This document shows, one piece after another, positions 50,929 to 58,789 of a stretch of DNA of 59,825 nucleotides (its first letter is position 1; every line of letters starts with the position of its first letter). The DNA lies in contig CABQLY010000013.1 of NCBI GenBank assembly GCA_902465155.1, positions 1-59,825 on the forward strand. The letters run 5' to 3'. A program made the position numbers and the translations under genes. Origin of the DNA: an uncultured Oscillospiraceae bacterium (GTDB lineage: Bacteria > Bacillota > Clostridia > Oscillospirales > Acutalibacteraceae). A model generated the notes under the pieces. The model made no database searches, was not told the origin of the DNA, and was given only the letters and a program-made list of their open reading frames with translations.

Positions 50929-51330
50929 ATGAGCGAACAAAACATTTCTGAAATTATGCAAACCACCATGGAAAATATTCGCACCATGGTTTCGGCCGAT
51001 ACCATTATTGGCCAGCCGGTTACGGCGGGCAATGTGGTGGTTATTCCGGTTTCTAAGCTTTCGTTTGGCTTTGCCAGCGGCGGAACCGACTGTAAAAGCA
51101 AGGCCGGCAGCTCGCAATCCTTTGTTGGGGGCGGCGGTGCCGGCGCTACGGTAACGCCAATGGGCTTTATTGTAGTAAATGGGGATCGGGTAGATCTGCT
51201 TTCCATGCAGGATCCGCCCTCGAACGGTGCCATGGCTCAGCTAATGGATTTGCTGCCAGACACTGTAGAACGGCTTAAAGAGCTTTTTGGCCGCAACAAA
51301 GCCAAAGGATCCGAGCCGACGGCAGAATAA
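50929..51330 (+). CDS. ytfJ: YtfJ/GerW-family sporulation protein
   Basis: A 133-residue protein starting at ATG 50929 (AAAGGG upstream). ISEIMQTTMENIRTMVSADT, then GQPVTAGNVVVIPVSKLSFG and GGGAGATVTPMGFIVVNGD are the family signatures. In Bacillus, GerW is needed for germination through GerA-type receptors, and YtfJ is a sporulation-controlled gene. It supports the view that the host forms spores. It lies between scpB and dacF, the usual clostridial order. Confidence 0.93.
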   Translation: MSEQNISEIMQTTMENIRTMVSADTIIGQPVTAGNVVVIPVSKLSFGFASGGTDCKSKAGSSQSFVGGGGAGATVTPMGFIVVNGDRVDLLSMQDPPSNGAMAQLMDLLPDTVERLKELFGRNKAKGSEPTAE

Positions 51331-51426
51331 CATTTTAACCGGCCTGTTGCCGGTTAATTAGGTATGTTTTTGCGCCCCCTTTAATAGTATTATACTGTTA
51401 AATTTACTTTATTGGGGGCGTGTGGA

Positions 51427-52557
51427 ATGAAGCTTTGGCGTTATTTGGTCGGCTTAGTGCCGGCTGTTTGTTTGTTGTTTTGCGGTTTGCCGGCTCGGGC
51501 CGTTTCTACCTCGGCGGCGGCCGCCGTGGTGCTTTGCGCCGACACGGGCGATGTTTTGCTGCAAAGCAACGCGCAAAAAAGGCTGCCAATGGCCAGCACA
51601 ACAAAAATAATGACAGGGCTGCTTTTAGCCGAACAGCCCGATGTTGCCAAAACCGTTACCGTAACCGAAAAAATGGTTGCGGTAGAGGGCTCCTCTATGG
51701 GTCTGCGGGCAGGCGATGTTATTTCCTACCGGGATTTATTATACGGCCTGCTGCTGGCCTCGGGTAACGACGCCGCCAACACCGCCGCCATTGCCATTGC
51801 GGGCAGTGTGCAAGGCTTTGTGCGGCAAATGAATTTGCGAGCCAAGGCGCTGGGGCTTAAAAATACCTCGTTTCAAACGCCCTCGGGGTTAGATGGCGAA
51901 TCCCATTACACCACCGCCTACGACTTAGCGCTGCTAACCGCCGAGGCGCTGCAAAACAGCCTTTTTGCCCAGGTTTGCGCCACCAAAAGCGTTACGCTAA
52001 GCTTTGGCAACCCGCCGGTGCGCCACACCTTAACCAACCACAATAAGCTGCTGCAAAGCTACCCCGGCCTAATTGGGGTTAAAACCGGGTTTACCAAAAA
52101 GGCCGGGCGCTGCCTGGTTACCGCCGCCGAGCGGGACGGCAAACGCTTAATAGCCGTAACGCTGAACGACCCGAACGACTGGCAGGACCACGCCACGCTG
52201 CTGGATTACGGGTTTGAAAACAGCTGCAGCGTAACCTTAACCGCGGCCACCCTGCCGCAAACGGTTGCGGTAATTGGGGCCGAGTGCGACGCCGTTGCGC
52301 TAAAAAGCGAGCCGGCTACCTTTACGCTGGGCTGCAATAATACCAAGGCGGTTACCCAACGGGCGCTGCTGCCGCGCTTTTTGTACGCGCCCGCCTCGGC
52401 GGGGGAGGCGGTTGGCTTGGTAGAATACTGGTACGGCGGCCGGGTTATTGACCGGCAGCTGCTGGTAGCAGCGGGGGATGTTGCCCCAAAAATTGAGCCG
52501 AAAAAGCGTTTGTTTGGCTTTTGGCAAAGCTTTTTGCTGCTTTTACAGCAGTGGTAA
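51427..52557 (+). CDS. D-alanyl-D-alanine carboxypeptidase (DacF/PBP5 type)
   Basis: Trims pentapeptide side chains of peptidoglycan; DacF-type members act on spore cortex. 376 residues from ATG 51427. Signal peptide 1-26 (LVGLVPAVCLLFCGLPARA). Catalytic motifs: SxxK in MASTTKIMTG, SxN in LLASGNDAAN and KTG in GVKTGFTKKAG. A C-terminal PBP5-associated domain (about 270-360) follows, but no clear amphipathic anchor helix is seen; the end is FWQSFLLLLQQW, which may serve. The ytfJ neighbour fits a spore role. Confidence 0.93.
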   Translation: MKLWRYLVGLVPAVCLLFCGLPARAVSTSAAAAVVLCADTGDVLLQSNAQKRLPMASTTKIMTGLLLAEQPDVAKTVTVTEKMVAVEGSSMGLRAGDVISYRDLLYGLLLASGNDAANTAAIAIAGSVQGFVRQMNLRAKALGLKNTSFQTPSGLDGESHYTTAYDLALLTAEALQNSLFAQVCATKSVTLSFGNPPVRHTLTNHNKLLQSYPGLIGVKTGFTKKAGRCLVTAAERDGKRLIAVTLNDPNDWQDHATLLDYGFENSCSVTLTAATLPQTVAVIGAECDAVALKSEPATFTLGCNNTKAVTQRALLPRFLYAPASAGEAVGLVEYWYGGRVIDRQLLVAAGDVAPKIEPKKRLFGFWQSFLLLLQQW

Positions 52558-52571
52558 AATTAGCCCGCAAG

Positions 52572-52592
52572 GCCCTGTGGCAGGGCTTTATA
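52572..52592 (+). terminator. Weak terminator after dacF
   Basis: GCCCTG-TGG-CAGGGC with a short TTTA tail. Confidence 0.45.
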
Positions 52593-52641
52593 ATAAAATT
52601 TTTGTAACTAAAATATTTTTAACCAAAACAGGGGAAGTAAA

Positions 52642-53391
52642 ATGAAAGAATATAAAATACGGCTGCAAAAGTTTATGGCCGAAAACGGCGTGGCCTCCCG
52701 CCGAAAATCCGAGGAGATGATTGAGGCCGGGCGCGTTAAGGTAAACGGCCAGCCGGCAAAGCTTGGCGATAAGGTAGACCCGGTGCGCGACAAGGTTGTG
52801 GTAGCCGGCAAACGCATTGTTAGAACCGAAAATAAGGTTTACCTTATGCTGCATAAGCCGCGCGGCTTTGTTACTACCACCAGTGATGAATTAGGCCGCA
52901 AGTGCGTTACCGATCTGGTAGATTTAGAAAATGTTCGCCTTTACCCGGTTGGCCGGTTAGATAAGGATTCGGAGGGCTTAATATTTTTAACCAACGACGG
53001 CGAATTTGCCAACAAGCTTTCGCACCCCTCCCGCCATGTAAACAAAACCTACCGTGTTACGGTGCGCGGTAAGGTTAGCGCCGCCCAAATTGAGCAGCTT
53101 TGCACCGGCATTGAGCTGGATGGCCGCAAAACCCTGCCGTGCGATGTGCACACCATTGACGCCAAGCCCGACCGCACCGTGCTGTGCTTTATTATTAGCG
53201 AGGGGCGTAACCGGCAAATTCGCCGAATGTGCGAGGCCGTGAATTTAGAGGTTATGCGCCTAAAGCGGGTAGAAATTGCCGGGGTAAAATTAGGTATGCT
53301 GCCGCAGGGCAAATGGCGCGAGCTAAACGAGCGCGAGCTGCAGCGGCTAACCAATGTTAGCGTAAGTAATCAGGAGGGGGCAGAATGTTAG
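52642..53391 (+). CDS. rluB: 23S rRNA pseudouridine synthase (RluB/RsuA family)
   Basis: Makes a pseudouridine in rRNA. 249 residues. The N-terminal S4 domain (RLQKFMAENGVASRRKSEEM) precedes the catalytic domain with GRLDKDSEGLIFLTNDGE (catalytic Asp) and EGRNRQIRRMCEAVNLEV. RluB versus RsuA cannot be settled by eye, but RluB is typical in this scpA-scpB neighbourhood. It overlaps the next gene by 7 bases. Confidence 0.93.
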   Translation: MKEYKIRLQKFMAENGVASRRKSEEMIEAGRVKVNGQPAKLGDKVDPVRDKVVVAGKRIVRTENKVYLMLHKPRGFVTTTSDELGRKCVTDLVDLENVRLYPVGRLDKDSEGLIFLTNDGEFANKLSHPSRHVNKTYRVTVRGKVSAAQIEQLCTGIELDGRKTLPCDVHTIDAKPDRTVLCFIISEGRNRQIRRMCEAVNLEVMRLKRVEIAGVKLGMLPQGKWRELNERELQRLTNVSVSNQEGAEC

Positions 53392-53786
53392 AGGTTTTAG
53401 TGTGTAACGAGCCCCAAACGGTTGCCGCCTTTTACGCTAAGCACGGGCTAAAGGTTACCGGGGCTTCTAAACTGGTTCGGGCAATGCTGGGGCAGCAGTG
53501 CTTGGGCTACTGCCTTTTTGAGCTAAGCGAAACTGCCGCCACCGTGCAGGTGGTTGCCCCCGCGGGGGACGCTATGCTGGCCGACGGGCTTTTGCGCTCG
53601 GCGCTGCATGTTGCCTGCCAGCACGGCGCCACCGCCGCCTATTACAGCAACCCGGCCTTAGAGCCGCTGTTAGAAAAAATTAATTTTTTGCAAAACAAGG
53701 CTGAAAAACGCCTAAAGCTAAACAATTTGTACAGCGGCTGCTGCCACTGTAATTCAGCGTTGAAAGAAAAAGAGCAAAAGCAGTAG
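53385..53786 (+). CDS. Short GNAT-like protein
   Basis: A 133-residue protein with GNAT-like secondary structure. GYCLFELSETAATVQVVAPAG is like the central strands, and LADGLLRSALHVACQHGATA like the acetyl-CoA helix, though the usual RxxGxG loop is missing (GDAMLADGL instead). It ends in LYSGCCHCNSALKEKEQ with three Cys. It is too short for a full acetyltransferase, so it may not be catalytic. It is coupled to rluB by a 7-base overlap, with GGAGGGGG in front of ATG 53385. Role unknown. Confidence 0.6.
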   Translation: MLEVLVCNEPQTVAAFYAKHGLKVTGASKLVRAMLGQQCLGYCLFELSETAATVQVVAPAGDAMLADGLLRSALHVACQHGATAAYYSNPALEPLLEKINFLQNKAEKRLKLNNLYSGCCHCNSALKEKEQKQ

Positions 53787-53923
53787 CCAAAGCTTTGCCG
53801 CCGGCCAACGGCTGCGCGCAAAAGAACACAGCGGGGCTAAGCCCTGCCGGCGTTGGCTAAAAGGCAAAAAGAACGCCCTTTGGCGCTTTAAACCCTGCCG
53901 CTTATAATTTAATTTAAAAAGAA

Positions 53924-53975
53924 CGCACCGGCGCCAAAAGGTTTTTTGCCTTTTTGGCGCCGGTGCGCTGCGTTT
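53924..53975. terminator. Terminator between the GNAT-like gene and the histidine kinase gene
   Basis: GCGCACCGGCGCCAAAA-type stem pairing with the arm ending at 53968 (about 15 bp). It lies between convergent genes and may serve both. Confidence 0.7.
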
Positions 53976-54037
53976 ATTTAAAAAATTAAGTGTAGCCCAA
54001 AGCAAATTTTGTAAGGAAAAAAGCGTTGCCGTTTTCT

Positions 54038-55306
54038 TTACAAAATTACCTGCAAAATAAACCAATCGTCCTTTACGCTAAACCGGCAGTTTCCGTTAAG
54101 CTTTTCGGCCATGTAGCGAATACTTTGGGTGCCAAGCCCGTGCCCCGGCAGGTAGGCCTTTGGCAGGCCGTCTACCAAACGGGGGTGCTCGGCAAACCGG
54201 TTTTTCAGCGAAAGCAGCAGCTTTTCCCCGCTCATTCTAAGCTCTAAATGCATTAGGCGCTGCTCCGGCGGCAGCGGGGTTACGGCTTTAATGGCGTTTT
54301 CTAACCCGTTGGAGAGTATGGCCGTAAGGTCAACATCCGAAAAAGGCAGCTGCTCCGGCAGCTCAATGCTGTGCGTAAACTGAATTTCGGCTTTTTTCAT
54401 CTCCTCCTCGTGGGAGGAAAGTATCATGTTCACAATTTCGTTTTTGCAGTATTTTCTGGTGGCGGTCTTGTCGGTCGCCGCAATAATAGCGTTAATGTAC
54501 TCCTCGGCCTTTTGCGGTTCGCCGTTGTTAATAAAAACTAAAATGTTTAATAAAAAATGGCGCATATCGTGCCGTAAAATCGAAATTTCCCGCTCGGAAC
54601 GGCGAATGGCGGCCAGCTCTTTTTCGTATTGCTTGCGTTTTAGCTCCATTAAACGGTTTTGCTGCTCGGCCTCCTGCTTTTCCTCGTACTGTTTAAAGTA
54701 CAAAAAAATAAACAGCAGGTAAAAAATGCAAAGCATAAACCCTAAAAACTCAACTACCGCCTCTAACCCCGAATATAACAGGGAGGTGTAAACGCCGGTG
54801 GTGTAATCAAACAAATAATAAACAAACGGCATTAGCCCCAAAATTAGCAGCGATTTTGTAGGCTTTTGCAGCAAAGCGGCGGCAGCGTTTGAAACAAAGC
54901 GAATTAAAAACAAAAAAACCGCTACCGTTACCGCAATGCGCACACTGTAATAAACCCACTGCGCGCCGGTAAGGTTTAGCGCGGCCAGCCCGGCCCAGTT
55001 GCTAATTTGGCAGCAAAGGTAGGCCGTTAGCACCGAAAGCGCCGAAAGCACCGGGCGGTACTTAAACCAAAGGCTTAAAAACGCGGTAAGCGGCAGGTGA
55101 ATAATAAGGGGGTAAAGCTTTTCGGTTCCGCTAACGCCGAATAACAGGTAAGAAAGTATGTAAATGCCGCCAACGGCCAACGAAAAGCTTAGCAGGGTTA
55201 AAATGTTTTTACGGTTCATTTTAACGCCCAAAAAGGCGGCCGAAATGTAAACGCCGAACAGCAGGGTTGTGGCGTTGTGCAAAAAGCTAAGAACGTTTAG
55301 CAGCAT
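54038..55306 (-). CDS. AgrC-like sensor histidine kinase (GHKL)
   Basis: A 422-residue membrane kinase with six or seven N-terminal hydrophobic segments (1-190), then a helical linker. The kinase core has the HPK10 phosphoacceptor ISILRHDMRHFLLNILVF, N-box ILSNGLENAIKAV and G-box GHGLGTQSIRYMAEKLNG. This is the AgrC/ComD/VirS architecture, which usually senses peptides. No precursor peptide or AgrB-like protease is adjacent. ATG 55306 follows AGGGGGGCG and overlaps the response-regulator gene by 20 bases. Confidence 0.9.
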   Translation of the reverse strand: MLLNVLSFLHNATTLLFGVYISAAFLGVKMNRKNILTLLSFSLAVGGIYILSYLLFGVSGTEKLYPLIIHLPLTAFLSLWFKYRPVLSALSVLTAYLCCQISNWAGLAALNLTGAQWVYYSVRIAVTVAVFLFLIRFVSNAAAALLQKPTKSLLILGLMPFVYYLFDYTTGVYTSLLYSGLEAVVEFLGFMLCIFYLLFIFLYFKQYEEKQEAEQQNRLMELKRKQYEKELAAIRRSEREISILRHDMRHFLLNILVFINNGEPQKAEEYINAIIAATDKTATRKYCKNEIVNMILSSHEEEMKKAEIQFTHSIELPEQLPFSDVDLTAILSNGLENAIKAVTPLPPEQRLMHLELRMSGEKLLLSLKNRFAEHPRLVDGLPKAYLPGHGLGTQSIRYMAEKLNGNCRFSVKDDWFILQVIL

Positions 55307-56030
55307 AAGCGCCCCCCTGTTCCTCAAACATTAAGGCAAAGTAAGCCTCTTTAAACGGCTTGGCAAAGCCCCGGGCAATTGGCACGCTGCGCCCCGCTTT
55401 GGTAACAATTTGCGTGCTGTTAAAGTGGTCAACATTCGGCAGGTAAACCAGGTAGCTGCGGTGGCACTTAAAAAAGCCGTTTTCGCGGGTCAGCCGGTCC
55501 TCAAAAAAATAAAGCGGCTCCATAGACTGCACCTGCTCGCCGTCGCTTAAATAAAAAATTACCCGTTTGTTTTGCGCCTCGGCAAATTCCAGGTTGTGGA
55601 AATAAAGCTTTTGGTAGCCAAAAGGGGTTTTCAGTACCAAATTTTCCGGCTCCTTGGCTAAAAACTGGGCGCAGTCGTCCAGCGTTTCAAAAAGCTTTTC
55701 GGGCGTTACCGGCTTTAGCAAATAGCCCTGTGCCTTTATGCTGTAAGAGTCCAGCGCAAATTCGGGCGAGGAGGTTAAAAAAATAATCCGCACGGCCTTG
55801 TCCTCCTGCCGCAGCTCGCGCGCCGTTTCCATGCCGTTTAACAGCGGCATAATAATATCTAAAAAAACAATATCCAGCCGGTCGGCGGCGTTCAGGCGCA
55901 GCAGCTCGTCCCCGTTGCTGCAGGTCAACAGCTCAATTGGCATATTCCGCCTTTCGGCCCAATTCTTAATTTGTGCTGCCGCAGCCTGTAAGAACTGCGG
56001 GCTGTCATCACAAACGGCAATACGCAGCAA
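55287..56030 (-). CDS. LytTR-family response regulator (AgrA-like)
   Basis: A 247-residue protein. The receiver domain (1-120) has acidic CDDS, phospho-acceptor Asp in IVFLDIIMPLLNG and LLKPV. The LytTR DNA-binding domain (about 140-240) has YLSDGEQVQSMEPLYFFEDR, FFKCHRSYLVYLPNV and a final PIARGFAKPFKEAY. These regulators bind pairs of about 9-bp direct repeats spaced by about 12 bp; such a pair (GCATTTCAC, 21-bp period) lies just upstream of its own promoter. It is co-transcribed with the kinase gene. Confidence 0.93.
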   Translation of the reverse strand: MLRIAVCDDSPQFLQAAAAQIKNWAERRNMPIELLTCSNGDELLRLNAADRLDIVFLDIIMPLLNGMETARELRQEDKAVRIIFLTSSPEFALDSYSIKAQGYLLKPVTPEKLFETLDDCAQFLAKEPENLVLKTPFGYQKLYFHNLEFAEAQNKRVIFYLSDGEQVQSMEPLYFFEDRLTRENGFFKCHRSYLVYLPNVDHFNSTQIVTKAGRSVPIARGFAKPFKEAYFALMFEEQGGAYAAKRS

Positions 56031-56092
56031 CCAAAGCGCCCCCTTTTTAAAATTTAATGGCAGGTCGGGCCCTTTCGGCCCGGTACCATTCT

Positions 56093-56121
56093 ATTGTACA
56101 ATATCTTTTTAAAATTTTCAA
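56093..56121 (-). promoter_or_regulatory. Promoter of the response regulator-kinase operon
   Basis: Minus strand: TTGAAA (56116-56121), a 17-base spacer and TACAAT (56093-56098). Confidence 0.72.
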
Positions 56122-56123
56122 TT

Positions 56124-56153
56124 GCATTTCACGCCTAAAAAACAGCATTTCAC
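56124..56153. promoter_or_regulatory. Candidate LytTR binding site: direct repeat
   Basis: GCATTTCAC at 56124-56132 and 56145-56153, identical, 21-bp period. This geometry is that of AgrA-type sites. It abuts the -35 of the regulator operon and is also upstream of the divergent lipoprotein gene. Confidence 0.65.
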
Positions 56154-56319
56154 ACCCCAAACGGTTTTGTTGCCCGCCGGTATGTTAAAATAGCGTTAAA
56201 TCGGTGCGGTAACCGGCAGGCGGAATAAACGCTAAGCTGTGTAACTAAAATTAAAGCGGGCAAACCCTACGGTGCCCTGCCTTTTCCGCAACCCGAAAAG
56301 TATTTGGAGGTTTTACAAC

Positions 56320-56694
56320 ATGAAAAAAACAAGCACAAAATTACTGGCGCTGCTGCTGGCTTTGGCTATGGTATTTGGCCTTACCGCCTGCGGCGAAAAC
56401 CCAAAAAAGGACGAAGCGATTGACGCCTTTAACAAAACCAGCACCGCGTTTAACGAGGTGGCAAACATTGTAAACGAAAACGCCGACAGCATGAAAGAGG
56501 ACGATATTAAAACCTTTCAGGAAATGTCGGAGCTGCTTACTACTTACAAAAACCTTTTAGAGGGCGACGGCGAAATTTCGGACGAAAAGTACGATGAAAT
56601 GATCACCTGGTTCGGCACGGTGCAAAACTGGATCAGCCAGGTTAAAACCGAGCTTAACGGCGCGTTCAACTCTTCAATTGAGGCCGAAAAATAA
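56320..56694 (+). CDS. Small lipoprotein divergent from the two-component system
   Basis: A 124-residue lipoprotein. Signal peptide KKTSTKLLALLLALAMVFG with lipobox LTAC (Cys at 24) leads to a charged helical domain: AIDAFNKTSTAFNEVANIVN, then MKEDDIKTFQEMSELLTTY and a Trp-containing segment DEMITWFGTVQNWISQVK. It may be a three- to four-helix bundle anchored on the outer face of the membrane. Family not recognised. GGAGG is 9 bases before ATG 56320. The direct repeat at 56124-56153 suggests that it is a target of the LytTR regulator; it could sense or buffer the kinase signal. Confidence 0.8.
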   Translation: MKKTSTKLLALLLALAMVFGLTACGENPKKDEAIDAFNKTSTAFNEVANIVNENADSMKEDDIKTFQEMSELLTTYKNLLEGDGEISDEKYDEMITWFGTVQNWISQVKTELNGAFNSSIEAEK

Positions 56695-56717
56695 GTAAAA
56701 TTTAAAATTTTAGCCAA

Positions 56718-56768
56718 CCCCCCTTTTTGTAGATTCTTTGCTCTACGAAAGGGGGCGTTTTAATTTTG
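56718..56768 (+). terminator. Terminator of the lipoprotein gene
   Basis: CCCCCTTT pairs with AAAGGGGG, with inner GTAG/CTAC, then GTTTTAATTTT. Confidence 0.85.
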
Positions 56769-56844
56769 CACCTTAAATTTTATGAAAGATTATTGCACTA
56801 TATAGGTTTAAATTTTTAAGAATGGTTAGGCATGAATTTGCAGT

Positions 56845-57348
56845 TTATTTATAAATAATATTGCCCTGACATTCCGTATTACCCTCAATCGCTTTACATT
56901 CAATGTTTCCGTGGCACACAACATCGCCAATAATATTGGTATTGCCGTTCATATTTCCCATAACTTCAACCTTAAAATAACGCCCGTCGGTTTTATAGCC
57001 GTCTTTCGGAAAAGTAATGTTTATCATTCCGTTTTCGTCGGTTGACTCTAAAATTTTCTTTCCCAAAGTTCGAAAGACCCTTATGGTGTTGTCGTCCTTC
57101 CAGGGGAGCTCTGAGCAAAGGTCATAATGTATTTCCTTTTCGCTTTTGCGCCCGAACAGCTCGTCAATGCTAATTTCAAAAATATCGGCAAGTTTTGGCA
57201 ATAGCCCAATATCCGGGCAGCACTGCGCCGACTCCCATTTTGATACCGATTGATTGGTCACGCCTAATTTTTTTGCAAGTTCCTCCTGCGTTAAACCTTG
57301 CTTTTTTCTGTAAAATGAAATGGTGTCATAAAGCTTTAAATGCTCCAT
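56845..57348 (-). CDS. XRE-family regulator with beta-rich C-terminal domain
   Basis: A 167-residue protein. The N-terminal HTH (FYRKKQGLTQEELAKKLGVT, then NQSVSKWESAQCCPDIGLLP) is classic XRE. The C-terminal part (about 95-167) has MINITFPKDGYK and ends in VMGNMNGNTNIIGDVVCHGN, then IECKAIEGNTECQGNIIYK, repeated GN-type turns like a small beta-helix (bactofilin/DUF4097-like) domain. It could bind an envelope or ligand signal. Promoter at 57386-57414; the CAAC-N5-GTTG dyad is further upstream. Confidence 0.85.
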   Translation of the reverse strand: MEHLKLYDTISFYRKKQGLTQEELAKKLGVTNQSVSKWESAQCCPDIGLLPKLADIFEISIDELFGRKSEKEIHYDLCSELPWKDDNTIRVFRTLGKKILESTDENGMINITFPKDGYKTDGRYFKVEVMGNMNGNTNIIGDVVCHGNIECKAIEGNTECQGNIIYK

Positions 57349-57385
57349 ACTTTAGTCCTCCTAAAATTTTTGTAGCTACAATTAT

Positions 57386-57414
57386 ATTGTAAATGCTAAT
57401 TTTTCTAAAATCAA
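57386..57414 (-). promoter_or_regulatory. Promoter of the 57348 XRE gene
   Basis: Minus strand: TTGATT (57409-57414), a 17-base spacer and TACAAT (57386-57391). Confidence 0.72.
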
Positions 57415-57434
57415 TAACGCAAAAATTGGATTGC

Positions 57435-57451
57435 TCCAACCTGTGGTTGGA
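57435..57451. promoter_or_regulatory. CAAC-N5-GTTG dyad, copy 1
   Basis: TCCAACC-TGT-GGTTGGA, centred 29 bases upstream of the -35 of the 57348 gene. The same core is found upstream of the other XRE gene. Confidence 0.5.
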
Positions 57452-57502
57452 AAGCTGTTTACAAAATTGCCGCCCGGTAGCAGGGGTGGCGGGCAGATAA
57501 AT

Positions 57503-58606
57503 TTAATGATTTGCGCGGTACAAAATTGCCTTGGCTTTCATTTCATTCAGTAATGCAGCAAAGTCAGAATCGTTTTTCAAAAAGCAATACGAACGCATTT
57601 GAGAGATTTTTTGAATATACCCCTCGGTGGCGGAATGGGGCGCGCCATATACAATTTTTTCTTTGTTAAATATTTCGCCTTTCAGCAGGGCAGACCTATA
57701 ATAATAATCGCCGTTTTCAATAAGTCGGTCCAGCTGCAAATACAATTCAAAGGCTTTTTGTATATTGGCAATTACTTTGTTTTTACAATTCAATTTTTCG
57801 TAGGCGTTGGCAAGGTCGCTGTACGCCTCGGCTGCATAATAAATTAAAAACCCCTCGTTACCAACGGCGTTTATAATGCTTAGGGCAGCGCTGCAAACCG
57901 GTATTGTCTTGTTGGGGTCGGCAAAGCAGTAGTAATGCTTGGCAACAGCTAAAATGTTTGTAAGCAGCTTTTCAAGGTCGCCGCAAATACAGCGGCGTTT
58001 GTATTGTACCCTTTCTTTCGGCGCGGCAATCATAGCAAACATTTCTAACCTTGAATAGGCTTCATCGGGAAATGAACGGCAAAGCTTTTCGGCTTTTTGC
58101 TTTTCACCGCAATAGGAATAGGCAAAGGTCAGTGCTAATTTAGCTTTGTATCGTACAAAATCATCGGTGCAATCACGCAATACAATATTGGCTTTGGTTT
58201 CAACCTCTTTCAACCATTCATCTTTTTTGCAGGCAGCCTTAAAATTGTACACTTTAAGTTCTAACCACTCGGCAAGTAATTTATGGTTGTTTGGGTAGGT
58301 TGTTAGCGCCTTTTCAATTAGCGTAATACCCTCCTGCGTTTTGGCGCTATGCTTTAAACGGGATATTTCATCGAGTATATTTTTAATAATTTCATCAGAA
58401 CCCTCACCGTTAACGCCCAGCAACCAATCGGTACTCACGCCAAAAAAATTTGAAATTCCCGGCAAAAGTGAAATATCCGGTAGTCCAAGCCCATTTTCCC
58501 ATTTTGATACTGCTTGATACGAAACCCCCAGCGCACCCGCCAATTGCTCTTGCGTAACCTGTGCCGATTTTCTTAAGCCTTTTAACCGTTTGCCAAAATA
58601 GTTCAT
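57503..58606 (-). CDS. XRE-family regulator with TPR-like C-terminal region
   Basis: A 367-residue protein. The N-terminal HTH is LRKSAQVTQEQLAGALGVSY, then QAVSKWENGLGLPDISLLP. The remainder (75-367) is helical with TPR-like periodicity: ALTTYPNNHKLLAEWLELKV, LALTFAYSYCGEKQKAEKLC, AEAYSDLANAYEKLNCKNK. Such long XRE-TPR regulators often respond to peptides (Rgg/PlcR-like group), but this C-terminus also resembles clostridial XRE-TPR proteins of unknown signal. Several Cys and His are scattered without a metal motif. Promoter at 58628-58656. Confidence 0.85.
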   Translation of the reverse strand: MNYFGKRLKGLRKSAQVTQEQLAGALGVSYQAVSKWENGLGLPDISLLPGISNFFGVSTDWLLGVNGEGSDEIIKNILDEISRLKHSAKTQEGITLIEKALTTYPNNHKLLAEWLELKVYNFKAACKKDEWLKEVETKANIVLRDCTDDFVRYKAKLALTFAYSYCGEKQKAEKLCRSFPDEAYSRLEMFAMIAAPKERVQYKRRCICGDLEKLLTNILAVAKHYYCFADPNKTIPVCSAALSIINAVGNEGFLIYYAAEAYSDLANAYEKLNCKNKVIANIQKAFELYLQLDRLIENGDYYYRSALLKGEIFNKEKIVYGAPHSATEGYIQKISQMRSYCFLKNDSDFAALLNEMKAKAILYRANH

Positions 58607-58627
58607 TCCAACGCCCCCCTTGCTTAA

Positions 58628-58656
58628 ATTATATAGAATTCAGGCGGCAATTTCAA
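58628..58656 (-). promoter_or_regulatory. Promoter of the 58606 XRE gene
   Basis: Minus strand: TTGAAA (58651-58656), a 17-base spacer and TATAAT (58628-58633). Confidence 0.78.
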
Positions 58657-58676
58657 TAACCTATTTTTTTAGTCTG

Positions 58677-58695
58677 CCTCAACTTTTGGTTGAGG
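58677..58695. promoter_or_regulatory. CAAC-N5-GTTG dyad, copy 2
   Basis: CCTCAAC-TTTTG-GTTGAGG, centred 30 bases upstream of the -35 of the 58606 gene, nearly the same placement as copy 1. Confidence 0.5.
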
Positions 58696-58789
58696 GGCAA
58701 TTGGCTAATTCGGCGCAGTATTATTGCTTTGTTAAAAGTGTTGTAAAATAAAAAATGGAGGCGGCTTTAGCCCCGCCCCAAGTAAACCT

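Noticed and set aside
53385..53786. Frameshifted full-length acetyltransferase
   Set aside because: The short frame is bounded by an overlap with rluB and a clean stop, and no continuation of a GNAT domain was seen in other frames.
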